Counted from the first letter of the stretch, positions 44,911-54,096 are shown. The stretch is DNA of 64,000 nucleotides from Micromonospora okii (GCF_020884795.1 NZ_BBZF01000017.1:263504-327503), one strand, 5' to 3'. Notes: a model not told the origin generated them from the letters alone. Program-made: numbers and translations.

Positions 44911-45867
44911 ATGACTGGGTCAGGGACAGAGGCGGTCGTGGCGCCCGAGGGCGGCACGGTGCGGGAGTTGCTGCGCGCCGGGCCGTCGGCGGTGGACCTG
45001 GGGGCGATCGACCCCCGGTCGACGCCGGGCCTGCCGGCCGCCGCCGGCAGCGGCAGGGGCCGCAAGGCGTGGGCGCGGGGGCAGGTCGAGCTGCTCGGTG
45101 CGGCGCTCGGCCGGCAGCAGGAGATGCTGTACGCCGCCGCGAGCGGCGTCGCCGGCCCGGGCGCGCCGGCCGGCGCCCCGACCGCCGCCGACCCGGGGCT
45201 GGGGCGCGGCCGTCCCGGGCGGGTGCTGCTGGTGCTCCAGGCCATGGACTGCGGCGGCAAGGACGGCACGATCAAGCGGGTGGCCGGCGCGATGAACCCG
45301 CTCGGCCTGCACATCCGCTCGTTCGGGCCGCCGACCGAGCAGGAGCGGCGGCACCACTTCCTGTGGCGGGTCCGGCGCGCGGTGCCCCCGCCCGGGTACG
45401 TCGGGATCTTCAACCGTTCGCACTACGAGGACGTGCTGATCGCCCGGGTCGAGTCGCTGGTGCCGGAGGCCACCTGGCGGGCCCGGTACGACGAGATCAA
45501 CGCCTTCGAGCGGAAGCTGACCGCCGGCGGGGTGACGCTGCTCAAGGTGATGCTGCACATCTCCCACGCCGAGCAGGGGGCGCGGCTGCTGGAGCGGCTC
45601 ACCGACCCGACGAAGCACTGGAAGTACCAGCCGAGCGACCTGGACTCCCGGGCCCGCTGGGACGACTACCAGGCCGCGTACGCGGAGGCCCTGAGCCGGT
45701 GCGGCGCGGACGCCGCGCCCTGGTACGTGGTGCCCGCCGACCGCAAGTGGTACCGCGACTGGGCGGTGGCCCACCTGCTCCGGGAGACGTTCGACGACCT
45801 GGATCTCGGGTATCCGCCGGCGGACTTCGACGTGGCGGCCGAACGCCGTCGATTGTGCGGCGGCTGA
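44911..45867 (+). CDS. Polyphosphate kinase 2 family protein (PPK2)
   Basis: 318 residues. PPK2 core: Walker A VLQAMDCGGKDGTIKRV, FGPPTEQERRHHFLWR, Walker B GIFNRSHYEDVL, the lid region HISHAEQGARLLERLTDPTK and WKYQPSDLDSRARWDDYQ, then PWYVVPADRKWYRDW. It transfers phosphate between polyphosphate and nucleotides. The Gly/Ala insert at about 70-95 is unusual but lies before Walker A. ATG 44911 has GATGAT 6 nt upstream; GTG 44893 is an in-frame alternative. Immediately upstream of the phosphate transport genes. Confidence 0.9.
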   Translation: MTGSGTEAVVAPEGGTVRELLRAGPSAVDLGAIDPRSTPGLPAAAGSGRGRKAWARGQVELLGAALGRQQEMLYAAASGVAGPGAPAGAPTAADPGLGRGRPGRVLLVLQAMDCGGKDGTIKRVAGAMNPLGLHIRSFGPPTEQERRHHFLWRVRRAVPPPGYVGIFNRSHYEDVLIARVESLVPEATWRARYDEINAFERKLTAGGVTLLKVMLHISHAEQGARLLERLTDPTKHWKYQPSDLDSRARWDDYQAAYAEALSRCGADAAPWYVVPADRKWYRDWAVAHLLRETFDDLDLGYPPADFDVAAERRRLCGG

Positions 45868-45877
45868 CCCGGGCAAA

Positions 45878-45921
45878 GTGAACGGCAGGTAAACGACCAA
45901 TGAATGGCGGCTGACCAGGGG
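45878..45921 (+). promoter_or_regulatory. PHO-box-like 11-bp direct repeats before the pit operon
   Basis: Consecutive 11-mers GTGAACGGCAG, GTAAACGACCA, ATGAATGGCGG and a weak fourth CTGACCAGGGG. The opposite strand reads GTTCACTT-like units, resembling the PhoP direct-repeat unit of Streptomyces (GTTCACC type). Confidence 0.65.
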
Positions 45922-46021
45922 TGGGCCGACGAATTCGTGGTTCTCCCCGGTTTCTAGCATTCCCGTTGCAGACCCTCCGGGGCGTCCGCCATCCTTCCAC
46001 CGACACGACGAGGTCCAGGCT

Positions 46022-46648
46022 GTGAAGTTTTCCTTTCGCCCCACCGAGGGCGCCTTCTACGAGCTGTTCACCAGGGCCGCGCAGAACCTGGTGCGGGGCA
46101 CCGACCTGCTCAACGAGCTGGCCCTGCCCGGCGTGGACGTGCAGTCGGTCAGCGAACGGCTCACCGAGGTGGAGCACGACAGCGACCAGATCACCCACGA
46201 TCTGTACAAAAAGATCAACTCTACCTTCATCACCCCGTTCGACCGCGAGGACATCTACCGCCTGGGCTCGCTGCTCGACGACGTGATGGACCACCTGGAG
46301 GCCGTGGGCAACCTGCTCTACCTGTACGGCCTGACCAAGCTGCCGGCGCTCCCGCGCGAGCTGCACGAGATGGTCAACGTGCTGGACCAGCAGGCCAAGC
46401 TGACCGCCGACGCGATGCCCCGGCTGAAGTCGATGAAGGACCTCGAGGACTACTGGATCGAGTGCAACCGCCTGGAGAACGACGGCGACCAGATGTACCG
46501 GATGCTGCTGGTCCGCCTCTTCTCCGGCGAGTACGACGCCCTGACCGTGCTCAAGATGAAGGAGGTCGCCGACGAGCTGGAGGCGGCCTGCGACGCCTTC
46601 GAGCACGTGGCGAACACCGTCGAGACCATCGCGGTCAAGGAGTCCTGA
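46022..46648 (+). CDS. DUF47/PhoU-like phosphate transport accessory protein
   Basis: 208 residues, all-helical PhoU-like DUF47 protein: FSFRPTEGAFYELFTRAAQN, EVEHDSDQITHDLYKKIN, FITPFDREDIYRLGSLLDDV and ECNRLENDGDQMYRMLLV. Such proteins pair with Pit transporters and are thought to modulate them. GTG 46022; the pitA start follows 4 bp after the stop, so one operon. Preceded by PHO-box-like repeats. Confidence 0.9.
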   Translation: MKFSFRPTEGAFYELFTRAAQNLVRGTDLLNELALPGVDVQSVSERLTEVEHDSDQITHDLYKKINSTFITPFDREDIYRLGSLLDDVMDHLEAVGNLLYLYGLTKLPALPRELHEMVNVLDQQAKLTADAMPRLKSMKDLEDYWIECNRLENDGDQMYRMLLVRLFSGEYDALTVLKMKEVADELEAACDAFEHVANTVETIAVKES

Positions 46649-46652
46649 GCCT

Positions 46653-47660
46653 GTGAGTCCGGAACTCATCGCCGTGCTGGCGGTGATCGCGGTGGCCCTG
46701 GCGTTCGACTACACCAACGGCTTCCACGACGCCGCCAACGCGATCGCGACCAGCGTCTCCACCCGCGCCCTGACCCCCCGGATCGCGCTCGCCCTCGCGG
46801 CGGTCGGCAACTTCGTCGGCGCGCACTTCGGCGCCGGCGTCGCCAAGACCGTCGGCGACGGCCTGGTCACCCTGCCGACCGGCATCGGGAGCCTGGGGGT
46901 GGTCTTCGCCGGGGTGCTCGGCGCCATCGCCTGGAACCTGATCACCTGGTACTTCGGCCTGCCGTCGTCGTCCTCGCACGCGCTCTTCGGCGGGCTCGTC
47001 GGCGCCACCCTGCTGTCCACCGGCGGCATGGTGCAGTGGGCCACCATCGGCGAGAAGGTCCTCCTGCCGATGGTGCTCTCGCCGATCGTCGGCCTGACCC
47101 TGGGCTACCTGCTCATGCTGGCCCTGCTCTGGATCTTCCGCAACGGCCACCCGGGCAAGCTGAACCGCGGCTTCCGCTGGGCGCAGACCGCCTCGGCGGC
47201 GGCCATGTCCGTCGGCCACGGCATGCAGGACGCCGCGAAGACCATGGGCATCGTGGTCCTCGCCCTCTACACCGGCGGCTTCCAGGACGACAAGAGCCAC
47301 ATCCCGGGCTGGGTCTTCTGGACCTCGGCGGCCATGCTGGCGGCCGGCACCTACGCCGGTGGCTGGCGGATCATCCGCACGCTCGGTCGCAAGATCATCG
47401 ACCTGGGGCCGTCGGAGGGCTTCGCCGCCGAGACGGTGGCCAGCTCGGTGCTCTACTTCAACGCCCTGGTGCTCCACGCGCCGATCTCCACCACCCACAC
47501 GATCACCTCGGCGATCATGGGCGTGGGCGCGACGAAGCGGCTCTCCGCCGTGCGCTGGAACGTCGCCGGCAACATCGTGATCGCCTGGGTCATCACGTTC
47601 CCGGCGGCGGCGCTGATCGCCTGCGTCACGTACCTGCTGGTCCGCCCGATCTTCGGCTGA
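46653..47660 (+). CDS. pitA: Inorganic phosphate transporter PitA
   Basis: 335 residues, about ten helices. Both PiT signature repeats are visible: DYTNGFHDAANAIATSVSTR near residue 20 and PISTTHTITSAIMGVGATKR near residue 285, plus GLPSSSSHALFGGLVGA. Low-affinity, proton- or metal-coupled phosphate uptake. GTG 46653. A 3'-end palindrome begins 3 bp after the stop, and the next gene is convergent. Confidence 0.95.
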   Translation: MSPELIAVLAVIAVALAFDYTNGFHDAANAIATSVSTRALTPRIALALAAVGNFVGAHFGAGVAKTVGDGLVTLPTGIGSLGVVFAGVLGAIAWNLITWYFGLPSSSSHALFGGLVGATLLSTGGMVQWATIGEKVLLPMVLSPIVGLTLGYLLMLALLWIFRNGHPGKLNRGFRWAQTASAAAMSVGHGMQDAAKTMGIVVLALYTGGFQDDKSHIPGWVFWTSAAMLAAGTYAGGWRIIRTLGRKIIDLGPSEGFAAETVASSVLYFNALVLHAPISTTHTITSAIMGVGATKRLSAVRWNVAGNIVIAWVITFPAAALIACVTYLLVRPIFG

Positions 47661-47663
47661 CCG

Positions 47664-47719
47664 TGCAAGGAAGGGCCCCCTGTTAACGCCTGGCGTTGTA
47701 CAGGGGGCCCTTCCTAACA
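47664..47719. repeat. 3'-end palindrome family, copy D
   Basis: Stem GGAAGGGCCCCCTG / CAGGGGGCCCTTCC (perfect 14 bp) around TTAACGCCTGGCGTTGTA; flanks TGCAA and TAACA. It fills the gap between the convergent pitA and oxidoreductase stops. Confidence 0.95.
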
Positions 47720-47721
47720 CC

Positions 47722-48690
47722 TCAGCGGTAGTGCACGCCGATCTGCTCCCGCACGGCGTCGAGCAGGCCCATCACCTCCAGGGTGGTGGCGTGCGGGACC
47801 AGCGGGCTCTCGGTCAGCCCCTCGGCGAGGCAGCGCTGCACCTCGGCGGCCTCGTGCTGGTAGCCGCCGCCGGTCAGGTCGGCGGGGATCGTCTCCGGCT
47901 CGCCAACGCCCCGGTACAGGGTCGCCGACGGCGGCCGGAAGAACGGCGCGGGCAGGTCGATCCGGCCGGTGGTGCCGGTGATCGAGGCGGCCAGCGGGGT
48001 GGCCCCGACCATGCCGCAGCTCAGCGTGGCGAGCGCGCCCGAGTCGTACCCGAAGATCATGCCGGTGTTCTCGTCCACCCCCTCCGGGCCGATCTTCGCC
48101 CAGGCCCGGACGTGCTGCGGCACGCCGAGCAGCAGGTGCGCCAGGCTGACCGGGTAGACGCCCACGTCGAGCAGCGCGCCACCGCCCAGCGCGCGGGCCC
48201 GCATCCGGCTCTCCGGCGGGAACGGCCCGGCCACCCCGAAGTCGGCCTGCACGCTCGTGACCTCGCCGATCGCCCCCTCGGCGATCAGCTCGACCACCCG
48301 CAGGACCAGCGGGTTCGTCCGCATCCACATGGCCTCCATGAGGAAGACCCCCCGGCTGCGGGCCGCCTCGACCAGCTCGACGCTGTCCGCCAGGTCGAGC
48401 GTGAAGGGCTTCTCCACCAGCACCGCCCGGCCGGCGGCGAGGCAGGTCATCGTCGCCTCGTGGTGCGCGGCGTGCGGCGTGGCCACGTAGATGACATCCA
48501 CCTCGTCGTCGGCGGCCAGCTCCGCCCAGGAGCCGTACGCCCGCTTCGCGCCGTGCTTGTCGGCGAACCGCCGCGCGCCGTCCGGCGTCCGCGAGCCGAC
48601 CGCCACCAGCTCGGCCCCCGGCACCAGCCGAAGATCCTCGGCGAAGCGACCGGCGATGTGTCCGGTGGCCAGAATCCCCCAACGTGTCAT
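47722..48690 (-). CDS. Gfo/Idh/MocA family oxidoreductase
   Basis: 322 residues. NAD(P)-binding WGILATGHIAGRFAEDL, VDVIYVATPHAAHHEATM, the EKPFTLD lysine motif (about 93-99), then the C-terminal alpha/beta domain with GGGALLDVGVYPVSLAHLLL. Typical substrates are sugars, inositols or biliverdin-type dihydrodiols. The context (phosphate genes) gives no clue. ATG 48690 lies 6 nt after TAGCGT on its strand (leaderless). Confidence 0.9.
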   Translation of the reverse strand: MTRWGILATGHIAGRFAEDLRLVPGAELVAVGSRTPDGARRFADKHGAKRAYGSWAELAADDEVDVIYVATPHAAHHEATMTCLAAGRAVLVEKPFTLDLADSVELVEAARSRGVFLMEAMWMRTNPLVLRVVELIAEGAIGEVTSVQADFGVAGPFPPESRMRARALGGGALLDVGVYPVSLAHLLLGVPQHVRAWAKIGPEGVDENTGMIFGYDSGALATLSCGMVGATPLAASITGTTGRIDLPAPFFRPPSATLYRGVGEPETIPADLTGGGYQHEAAEVQRCLAEGLTESPLVPHATTLEVMGLLDAVREQIGVHYR

Positions 48691-48696
48691 GCGCTC

Positions 48697-48764
48697 ACGC
48701 TAGCCGGGGCCGGCCGGGCCCCCGGGTCCGCCGGAGGGGCCCCTCCACCCGGCGGGACTAGGCT
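48697..48764. promoter_or_regulatory. Divergent leaderless promoters (oxidoreductase / Nudix)
   Basis: TAGCGT (48702-48697, minus) and TAGGCT (48759-48764, plus), each 6 nt from its ATG. Confidence 0.55.
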
Positions 48765-48770
48765 CGGCGC

Positions 48771-49604
48771 ATGACGATCGAGAGTCAGGGTTTCGCCGCG
48801 CCGCCGGCCCTGGTCGAGCACGCCCGTCGCTTCCGCGCCGAGGGCGGCACCCCGGCGCGGCCCCGGGTCGCGGCCACCGTGCTGCTGCTCCGCCCGGCCG
48901 GCGTCGACTTCGAGGTGTACGTCATCCGTCGCGTCGCCGCGATGGCCTTCGGCGGCGTGTACGCCTTCCCCGGCGGCGGGGTGGACCCGTCGGACTCCCA
49001 GGCCCACCTCGACTGGGCCGGCCCGGAGCCGGCCGGCTGGGCGGGGCGGCTCGGTGTCGCGCCGGACGCCGCCCAGGCGGTGGTCTGCGCCGCCGCCCGG
49101 GAGGTCTTCGAGGAGTCCGGGGTGCTGCTGGCGGGGCCCGACTCCTCGACCGTGGTGGGCGACGTCAGCGGCGACGACTGGGAGGCCGCGCGGCAGGACC
49201 TGGAGGCCCGGCGGCGGGGCTTCGCCGACCTGCTCGGCGAGCGGCGGCTGACCCTCCGGTCGGACCTGCTGCTGCCGTGGAGCCGCTGGATCACCCCGGA
49301 GTTCGAGCCGCGCCGCTTCGACACGTACTTCTTCGTGGCGCTGCTGCCGCAGGGGCAGCGGACCCGCGACGTCTCCGGCGAGGCCGACCACACGATGTGG
49401 GTCCGGCCGGCGGACGCCCTGGCCCGGGCGGAGGCCGGCGAGCTGACGATGCTGCCGCCGACCCTGGTCACGCTGGCGCAGGTGGCCGCCGCCGGCGACC
49501 TCGCCGGGGTGGCCCACGCGTCCGCCACCCGCGACGCCGCCACCCCGGTCACCCCGCGCCTCGACCTGCCGACCGGCGGCGAGCCCCGCTTCGTGCTCGA
49601 CTGA
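48771..49604 (+). CDS. Nudix hydrolase with insertion in the Nudix box (NUDT19-like)
   Basis: 277 residues. RVAATVLLLRPAGVDFEVYV opens the domain. The Nudix box is split: GGVYAFPGGGVDPSDSQ, an insert of about 35 residues (WAGPEPAGWAGRLGVAPDAA), then AAREVFEESGVLL with the metal-binding REXXEE pattern. Split boxes of this kind occur in NUDT7/NUDT19-like CoA or nucleotide diphosphatases. Substrate not proven. ATG 48771 is supported by a -10 box 6 nt upstream. Confidence 0.88.
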   Translation: MTIESQGFAAPPALVEHARRFRAEGGTPARPRVAATVLLLRPAGVDFEVYVIRRVAAMAFGGVYAFPGGGVDPSDSQAHLDWAGPEPAGWAGRLGVAPDAAQAVVCAAAREVFEESGVLLAGPDSSTVVGDVSGDDWEAARQDLEARRRGFADLLGERRLTLRSDLLLPWSRWITPEFEPRRFDTYFFVALLPQGQRTRDVSGEADHTMWVRPADALARAEAGELTMLPPTLVTLAQVAAAGDLAGVAHASATRDAATPVTPRLDLPTGGEPRFVLD

Positions 49605-49611
49605 CGTGTGC

Positions 49612-49669
49612 TGCGTTGGGAGGGGGCCCTTCCTATACCGAAAGCGTTAACAAGGTGCCCTTCCTTGCA
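49612..49669. repeat. 3'-end palindrome family, copy E
   Basis: Arms GGAGGGGGCCCTT and AAGGTGCCCTTCC around CCTATACCGAAAGCGTTAAC; it lies between the convergent Nudix (49604) and pstB (49672) stops. Confidence 0.88.
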
Positions 49670-49671
49670 CC

Positions 49672-50448
49672 TCAGCCGAAGCGGCCAGTGATGTAGTCCT
49701 CGGTCTTGCGCACGCTCGGGTTGCTGAAGATCTTCTGGGTGTCGTCGTACTCGACGAGGCGGCCCGGGTCGCCCGTCCGCTCGATCGAGAAGAAGGCCGT
49801 GCGGTCGGAGACGCGGGCCGCCTGCTGCATGTTGTGCGTGACGATGATGATGGTGAACCGGTCCTTGAGCTGGAACATCAGATCCTCGATCGCCAGCGTG
49901 GAGATCGGGTCCAGCGCCGAGCAGGGCTCGTCCATCAACACCACCTGCGGCTCGACGGCGATGGTGCGGGCGATGCAGAGCCGCTGCTGCTGGCCGCCGG
50001 ACAGGCCCGCGCCGGGCTTGCCGAGGCGGTCCTTCACCTCGTCCCAGAGGTTCGCCGCGCGCAGCGAGTTCTCGGCCGCCTCGTCCAGGATCGACTTTTT
50101 CCGCACGCCGTTGAGCCGCAGCCCGGCCACCACGTTGTCGTAGATGCTCATGGTGGGGAACGGGTTGGGCCGCTGGAAGACCATGCCGATCATCCGGCGC
50201 ACGGCGGTGACGTCCACGTCGCGGTCGTAGATGTTCTGCCCGTCGATGGTCAGGTCGCCCTCGACCCGGGCCCCCGGCAGCACCTCGTGCATCCGGTTGA
50301 TCGACCGCAGGAACGTCGACTTCCCGCAGCCGGACGGCCCGATCAGGGCGGTCACCGTCTTCGGCTCGACGGTCAGGTTGATGTCCTCGATCGCCTTGAA
50401 CCCGCCGTAGTAGGCGGTCACGTTCGTGGCGTCGATGCGCTTGGCCAT
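49672..50448 (-). CDS. pstB: Phosphate ABC transporter ATPase PstB
   Basis: 258 residues. Complete ABC ATPase: Walker [21 protein letters not shown], signature [14 protein letters not shown], Walker [14 protein letters not shown] and [20 protein letters not shown], a strongly PstB-specific pattern. ATG 50448; 20 bp after pstA. Last gene of pstSCAB; it couples ATP hydrolysis to high-affinity phosphate uptake. The frame upstream of the ATG overlaps pstA and is not used. Confidence 0.97.
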   Translation of the reverse strand: MAKRIDATNVTAYYGGFKAIEDINLTVEPKTVTALIGPSGCGKSTFLRSINRMHEVLPGARVEGDLTIDGQNIYDRDVDVTAVRRMIGMVFQRPNPFPTMSIYDNVVAGLRLNGVRKKSILDEAAENSLRAANLWDEVKDRLGKPGAGLSGGQQQRLCIARTIAVEPQVVLMDEPCSALDPISTLAIEDLMFQLKDRFTIIIVTHNMQQAARVSDRTAFFSIERTGDPGRLVEYDDTQKIFSNPSVRKTEDYITGRFG

Positions 50449-50468
50449 GGTGGTGGTACCTCCGATGT

Positions 50469-51557
50469 TCATCGGCCGAGCCGATTGCGGCGGGACAGCA
50501 GCTTTGCCGCGATCGTCAGGACCAGCACGAGGGCGACCAGGGTCAGCGCGGCGGTCCACGCCCGCGCCGGGGCGTACCGCGACGCGTCGCCGGCCTGCTG
50601 GTAGACGAAGAGGGCCAGCGACGACTGGTTGTCCTGGAACGGGTTGAAGTTGATCGCCGCGCCGCCGCCGGCCACCAGCAGCACGGGGGCGGTCTCGCCG
50701 GCCGCCCGCGCGACGGCGAGCATCACGCCGGTGACGATGCCGGGCAGCGCCGTGGGCAGCACGACCCGCAGGATCGTCTTCCACTTCGGCACGCCGAGGG
50801 CGTACGCCCCCTCGCGCAGCGGGGCGGGGACGAGCCGCAGCATCTCCTCCGTGGAGCGGACCACGGTGGGCAGCATCAGCACGCTCAACGCGAGCGCGGC
50901 GGCGAAGCCGGAGAAACCGGGCCGCCCGTCGTTGAACACCGGCGAGACGACCAGCACCCAGAACGCCAGCACGAACAGGCCGGCGACGATCGACGGGATG
51001 CCGGTCATCACGTCGACGAAGAACCGGATCGTGGCGGCGAACCGGCCCCGGCCGTACTCGACCACGTAGATCGCGCAGAGGAGCCCGAGCGGGACGGTGA
51101 TCAGGGCGGCGATCCCTACCTGCATCAGCGTCCCGACGATCGCGTGGTACGCGCCGCCGTCGGGATCCCGGGCACCGATGTTGTTCATCGACGTGCCGAA
51201 GAAGTCGCCGTCGAGGCGCTCCGCGCCCCGGCTCACCAGCGTCCAGACCACGGAGGCCAACGGCGCGACGGCGAGCACGAACGCGGAGTGGATCAACGCG
51301 CTCCAGAGGCGGTCCCGGGCCGCGCGCCGCCCCTCGACGACGTTGGCGACCGCGAAGAGGCCGACCAGGTAGAGCAGCGCGGCGGCCACCACGACGAGCA
51401 CCGGGCCCCCGGCGCCGGTGCCGTACGCGAGCGCCGCGGCGACCAGCAGGGCCGCCAGGGCGACGGCCGGCGGGGCGTACCGGGGCAGACGCCGGGCCCG
51501 CAGCGTCTCCGGCGCGTCCGGCGGCCGGGTCGGTCGGGGTGCGACGGAGGTGGTCAT
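50469..51557 (-). CDS. pstA: Phosphate ABC transporter permease PstA
   Basis: 362 residues. A cytosolic Pro/Arg N-terminus is followed by two extra helices, then the PstA core: [60 protein letters not shown] with [13 protein letters not shown], the EAA coupling loop, and [20 protein letters not shown]. Start ATG 51557 has GAAGGAAG upstream, supplied by the last partial unit of the 63-bp repeat that separates it from pstC. Confidence 0.95.
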   Translation of the reverse strand: MTTSVAPRPTRPPDAPETLRARRLPRYAPPAVALAALLVAAALAYGTGAGGPVLVVVAAALLYLVGLFAVANVVEGRRAARDRLWSALIHSAFVLAVAPLASVVWTLVSRGAERLDGDFFGTSMNNIGARDPDGGAYHAIVGTLMQVGIAALITVPLGLLCAIYVVEYGRGRFAATIRFFVDVMTGIPSIVAGLFVLAFWVLVVSPVFNDGRPGFSGFAAALALSVLMLPTVVRSTEEMLRLVPAPLREGAYALGVPKWKTILRVVLPTALPGIVTGVMLAVARAAGETAPVLLVAGGGAAINFNPFQDNQSSLALFVYQQAGDASRYAPARAWTAALTLVALVLVLTIAAKLLSRRNRLGR

Positions 51558-51558
51558 G

Positions 51559-51801
51559 CTGGGCTTCCTTCGGTTCGCGGGGCTCGCAACACCGGCTCGC
51601 TCCTCGCGCTCACGCTGGGCTGGCTTTCGGTTCGCGACTGCGGGGCTCGCAACACCGGCTCGCTCCTCGCGCTCACGCTGGGCTGGCTTTCGGTTCGCGA
51701 CTGCGGGGCTCGCAACACCGGCTCGCTCCTCGCGCTCACGCTGGGCTGGCTTTCGGTTCGCGACTGCGGGGCTCGCAGGCCCGGCTCGCTCCTCGCGCTC
51801 A
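51559..51801 (-). repeat. 63-bp tandem repeat (4 units) between pstC and pstA
   Basis: Exact 63-bp period (GGGGCTCGC at 51579, 51642, 51705, 51768). On the minus strand each unit runs TGAGCGCGAGGAGCGAGCCG ... GCGAGCCCCGCAGTCGCGAA ... AAGCCAGCCCAGCG. The first TGA is the pstC stop codon (51801-51799) and the last partial unit carries the pstA Shine-Dalgarno. Related single copy at 62718-62763. Confidence 0.95.
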
Positions 51802-52839
51802 CGCGGCCGACTCGGTGAACTCGCGGCGACGGTGGATGATCGCCCGCGCCGTGATGTTGACGATCAGCGTGATGGCGAACAGCACCAGGCCGGAGGCGAT
51901 CAGCGCGCCCCGGCCGGTGGCGTTGGCCTCGCCGAACGCGTTGGCGATGTTCGCGGCCACGGTGTTGCCGCCGTTGGTGATGAGGTTGAACGAGATGCCG
52001 AAGGTGATGCCGAGGGTCATCGCCAGGGCAATGGTCTCGCCGAGCGCGCGGCCCAGGCCGAGCATCACCGCGGCGACGACGCCGGGCCGGCCGTACGGGA
52101 GCACGGCGGTGCGGATCATCTCCCAGCGGGTCGCGCCGAGGGCGAGCGCCGCCTCCTCGTTCGCGGTCGGGGTCTGGAGGAACACCTCGCGGGAGAGCGA
52201 GGTGACGATCGGCAGCACCATGATCGCCAGCACCAGCGACCCGAGCATGATCGACCGGCCGAACGGCCCGTCGCCGCCGAAGATCGGCAGCCAGCCGAAG
52301 TGCTGGTTCAGCCAGGCGGAGAAGTCCCGTACGGGGTGGACGAAGACGTCCCGGCCCCAGAGCCCGAAGACCACGCTCGGCACGGCGGCCAGCAGGTCGA
52401 TCAGGAAGCCGAGCGCGGTGCCGAGCCGGCGCGGGGCGTAGTGGGACAGGTAGAGCGCGATGCCCAGCGCCACCGGCACCGCGATCAGCAGCGCCAGCGC
52501 GGAGCTGAGCACCGTGCCGAAGGCGAGCGTGCCGATGCCGAACTTCGGGGCGGGGTCGTTGGGCGACCAGCCCTCGTACGTCCAGAAGTTCTCGGTGTTG
52601 GCCCGCAGGGCGGGCACCGCCTTGGCGACGAGGAACACCGCGATGGCGGCGATGATCACCAGGACGGCGGTGCCGGCGGCCACGGTCAGGGCGCGGAAGG
52701 CGCGCTCCGCGCCGAAGGCCCGCGCCCGGGGCAGGCCACCGCCGCCGCCGAGGGCACCCCCGTCCCGGGTACGCGGCCCGGCCACCGCCTCGGCCTCGGG
52801 TGCCGGGGCGACGGCCGGGCGGGCAGTCGTTTCACCCAT
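51799..52839 (-). CDS. pstC: Phosphate ABC transporter permease PstC
   Basis: 346 residues. A Pro/Ala-rich N-terminal tail of about 45 residues precedes six helices: LTVAAGTAVLVIIAAIAVFL, GTLAFGTVLSSALALLIAVP, LIDLLAAVPSVVFGLWG, SIMLGSLVLAIMVLPIVTSL, the EAA loop EEAALALGATRWEMIRTAVL and GLGRALGETIALAMTLGITF. Canonical PstC. Its stop is the first codon of the tandem 63-bp repeat. ATG 52839; 44 bp after pstS. Confidence 0.95.
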   Translation of the reverse strand: MGETTARPAVAPAPEAEAVAGPRTRDGGALGGGGGLPRARAFGAERAFRALTVAAGTAVLVIIAAIAVFLVAKAVPALRANTENFWTYEGWSPNDPAPKFGIGTLAFGTVLSSALALLIAVPVALGIALYLSHYAPRRLGTALGFLIDLLAAVPSVVFGLWGRDVFVHPVRDFSAWLNQHFGWLPIFGGDGPFGRSIMLGSLVLAIMVLPIVTSLSREVFLQTPTANEEAALALGATRWEMIRTAVLPYGRPGVVAAVMLGLGRALGETIALAMTLGITFGISFNLITNGGNTVAANIANAFGEANATGRGALIASGLVLFAITLIVNITARAIIHRRREFTESAA

Positions 52840-52883
52840 CTGCTCGCTCGCTTCGCTTCGAGGTGGTGTCGGTGTCCGTACGG

Positions 52884-53981
52884 TCAGGAGAGGTTTCCGA
52901 CGGCGGCGGCGACCTTGGTGCGGACCGACTCCGGCAGCGGCGCGTAGCCCAGCTCGGTCAGCTCCTTCTGGCCCTCGGCGCTGGCCGCGTGGCCGAGCAG
53001 CCCCTTGACCAGCGGCAGCTTGTCGGCGGCGAGGCCCTTGCCGCAGACGATCTCGTAGGTCACCAGCACGATCGGGTACGCCCCGGCCTGCGTGGTGTTG
53101 TAGTCGACCGTCATCTTCAGGTCGTCGCCCTGGCCCTCGATCGTGGCCCCGGCGATGGTCTTGCCCGCGTTCTCGGCGGTCAGCTCGGCGAACTCGCCCG
53201 CGCCGTTACCGATCTTGGCCATCTTCAGGCCGGCGTTCTCGGCGAAGGACCACTCCAGGTAGCCGATCGATCCGTCCGCGCCCCGGACGGAGCTGGCCAC
53301 GCCGTCCGAGCCCTTCGCGCCGGTGCCGCCCGGGGCCTTCCACGCCTTGGCGTTGTCGAAGGTCCAGTCCGCACCGGCGGTCTTGGCCAGGAACTTGGTG
53401 AAGTTGTCGGTGGTGCCGGACTCGTCGGAGCGGTGCACCGTCTGGATGGTGGTCGACGGCAGCTTGGCGTCGGGGTTGTCGGCCTTGATCGCCGGGTCGT
53501 CCCATTTGGTCACCTTGCCCGCGAAGATCTTCGCTAGGGTGGCCGGCTTGAGCTGGAGGTCGTCCACGCCGCCGACGTTGTAGGCGACGGCCACCGGGCC
53601 GATCACCATCGGCAGGTGGATGGCCTTGCCGCCGCCGCACTTGGCGTCGGCCTGCGGCTGCTCCTCCGGCTTGAGGGCGGAGTCGGAGCCGGCGAAGTCG
53701 GCCGTGCCGGCGATGAACGCCTGGATGCCCGCGCCGGAGCCGGAGGGCTCGTAGTTGATGGTGCTGCCGGAGCACTTCTGCTGGTACGCCTTGATCCACT
53801 CGGCCATCGCGTTCTTCTGCGCCGAGGAGCCCTGCGCGTTGAGGGTGCCGGTGGCGCAGTCGGCCGAGCCGGACGCGGAGGCGCCGGCGGCGGGCTCTTC
53901 GTTGTCCGAGCCGCAGGCGGAGAGACCGAGCACCGCGGTAAGGGCGAGGCAGGCGATCGTGCCGTGCCGCTGGAGCTTCAC
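52884..53981 (-). CDS. pstS: Phosphate-binding lipoprotein PstS
   Basis: 365 residues. Signal peptide KLQRHGTIACLALTAVLG with lipobox LSAC, so lipid-anchored outside the membrane. Ser/Gly-rich linker, then a periplasmic-binding fold with phosphate ligands in AQGSSAQKNAM, YEPSGSGAGI, DFAGSDSAL and HRSDESGTTDNF. GTG 53981 gives a standard signal peptide; GTG 53999 is an in-frame alternative without Shine-Dalgarno. First gene of pstSCAB, preceded by PHO-box repeats. Confidence 0.96.
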   Translation of the reverse strand: MKLQRHGTIACLALTAVLGLSACGSDNEEPAAGASASGSADCATGTLNAQGSSAQKNAMAEWIKAYQQKCSGSTINYEPSGSGAGIQAFIAGTADFAGSDSALKPEEQPQADAKCGGGKAIHLPMVIGPVAVAYNVGGVDDLQLKPATLAKIFAGKVTKWDDPAIKADNPDAKLPSTTIQTVHRSDESGTTDNFTKFLAKTAGADWTFDNAKAWKAPGGTGAKGSDGVASSVRGADGSIGYLEWSFAENAGLKMAKIGNGAGEFAELTAENAGKTIAGATIEGQGDDLKMTVDYNTTQAGAYPIVLVTYEIVCGKGLAADKLPLVKGLLGHAASAEGQKELTELGYAPLPESVRTKVAAAVGNLS

Positions 53982-54096
53982 CTGAGGGGTTCCCTTCACG
54001 TCTGAGCGAGCCGTCGCCGGTCCGGCCCGGGGAGGGCCGGCGCGACGGGCTGACCTGAAAGCTAGGGGCGTCAGGTAGCCGGATCGCCGGTCGCGC

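Noticed and set aside
51554..51802. 82-residue periodic peptide encoded by the 63-bp repeat
   Set aside because: The frame is open only because the unit is a multiple of three. The same element occurs at 62718 in a non-coding context.
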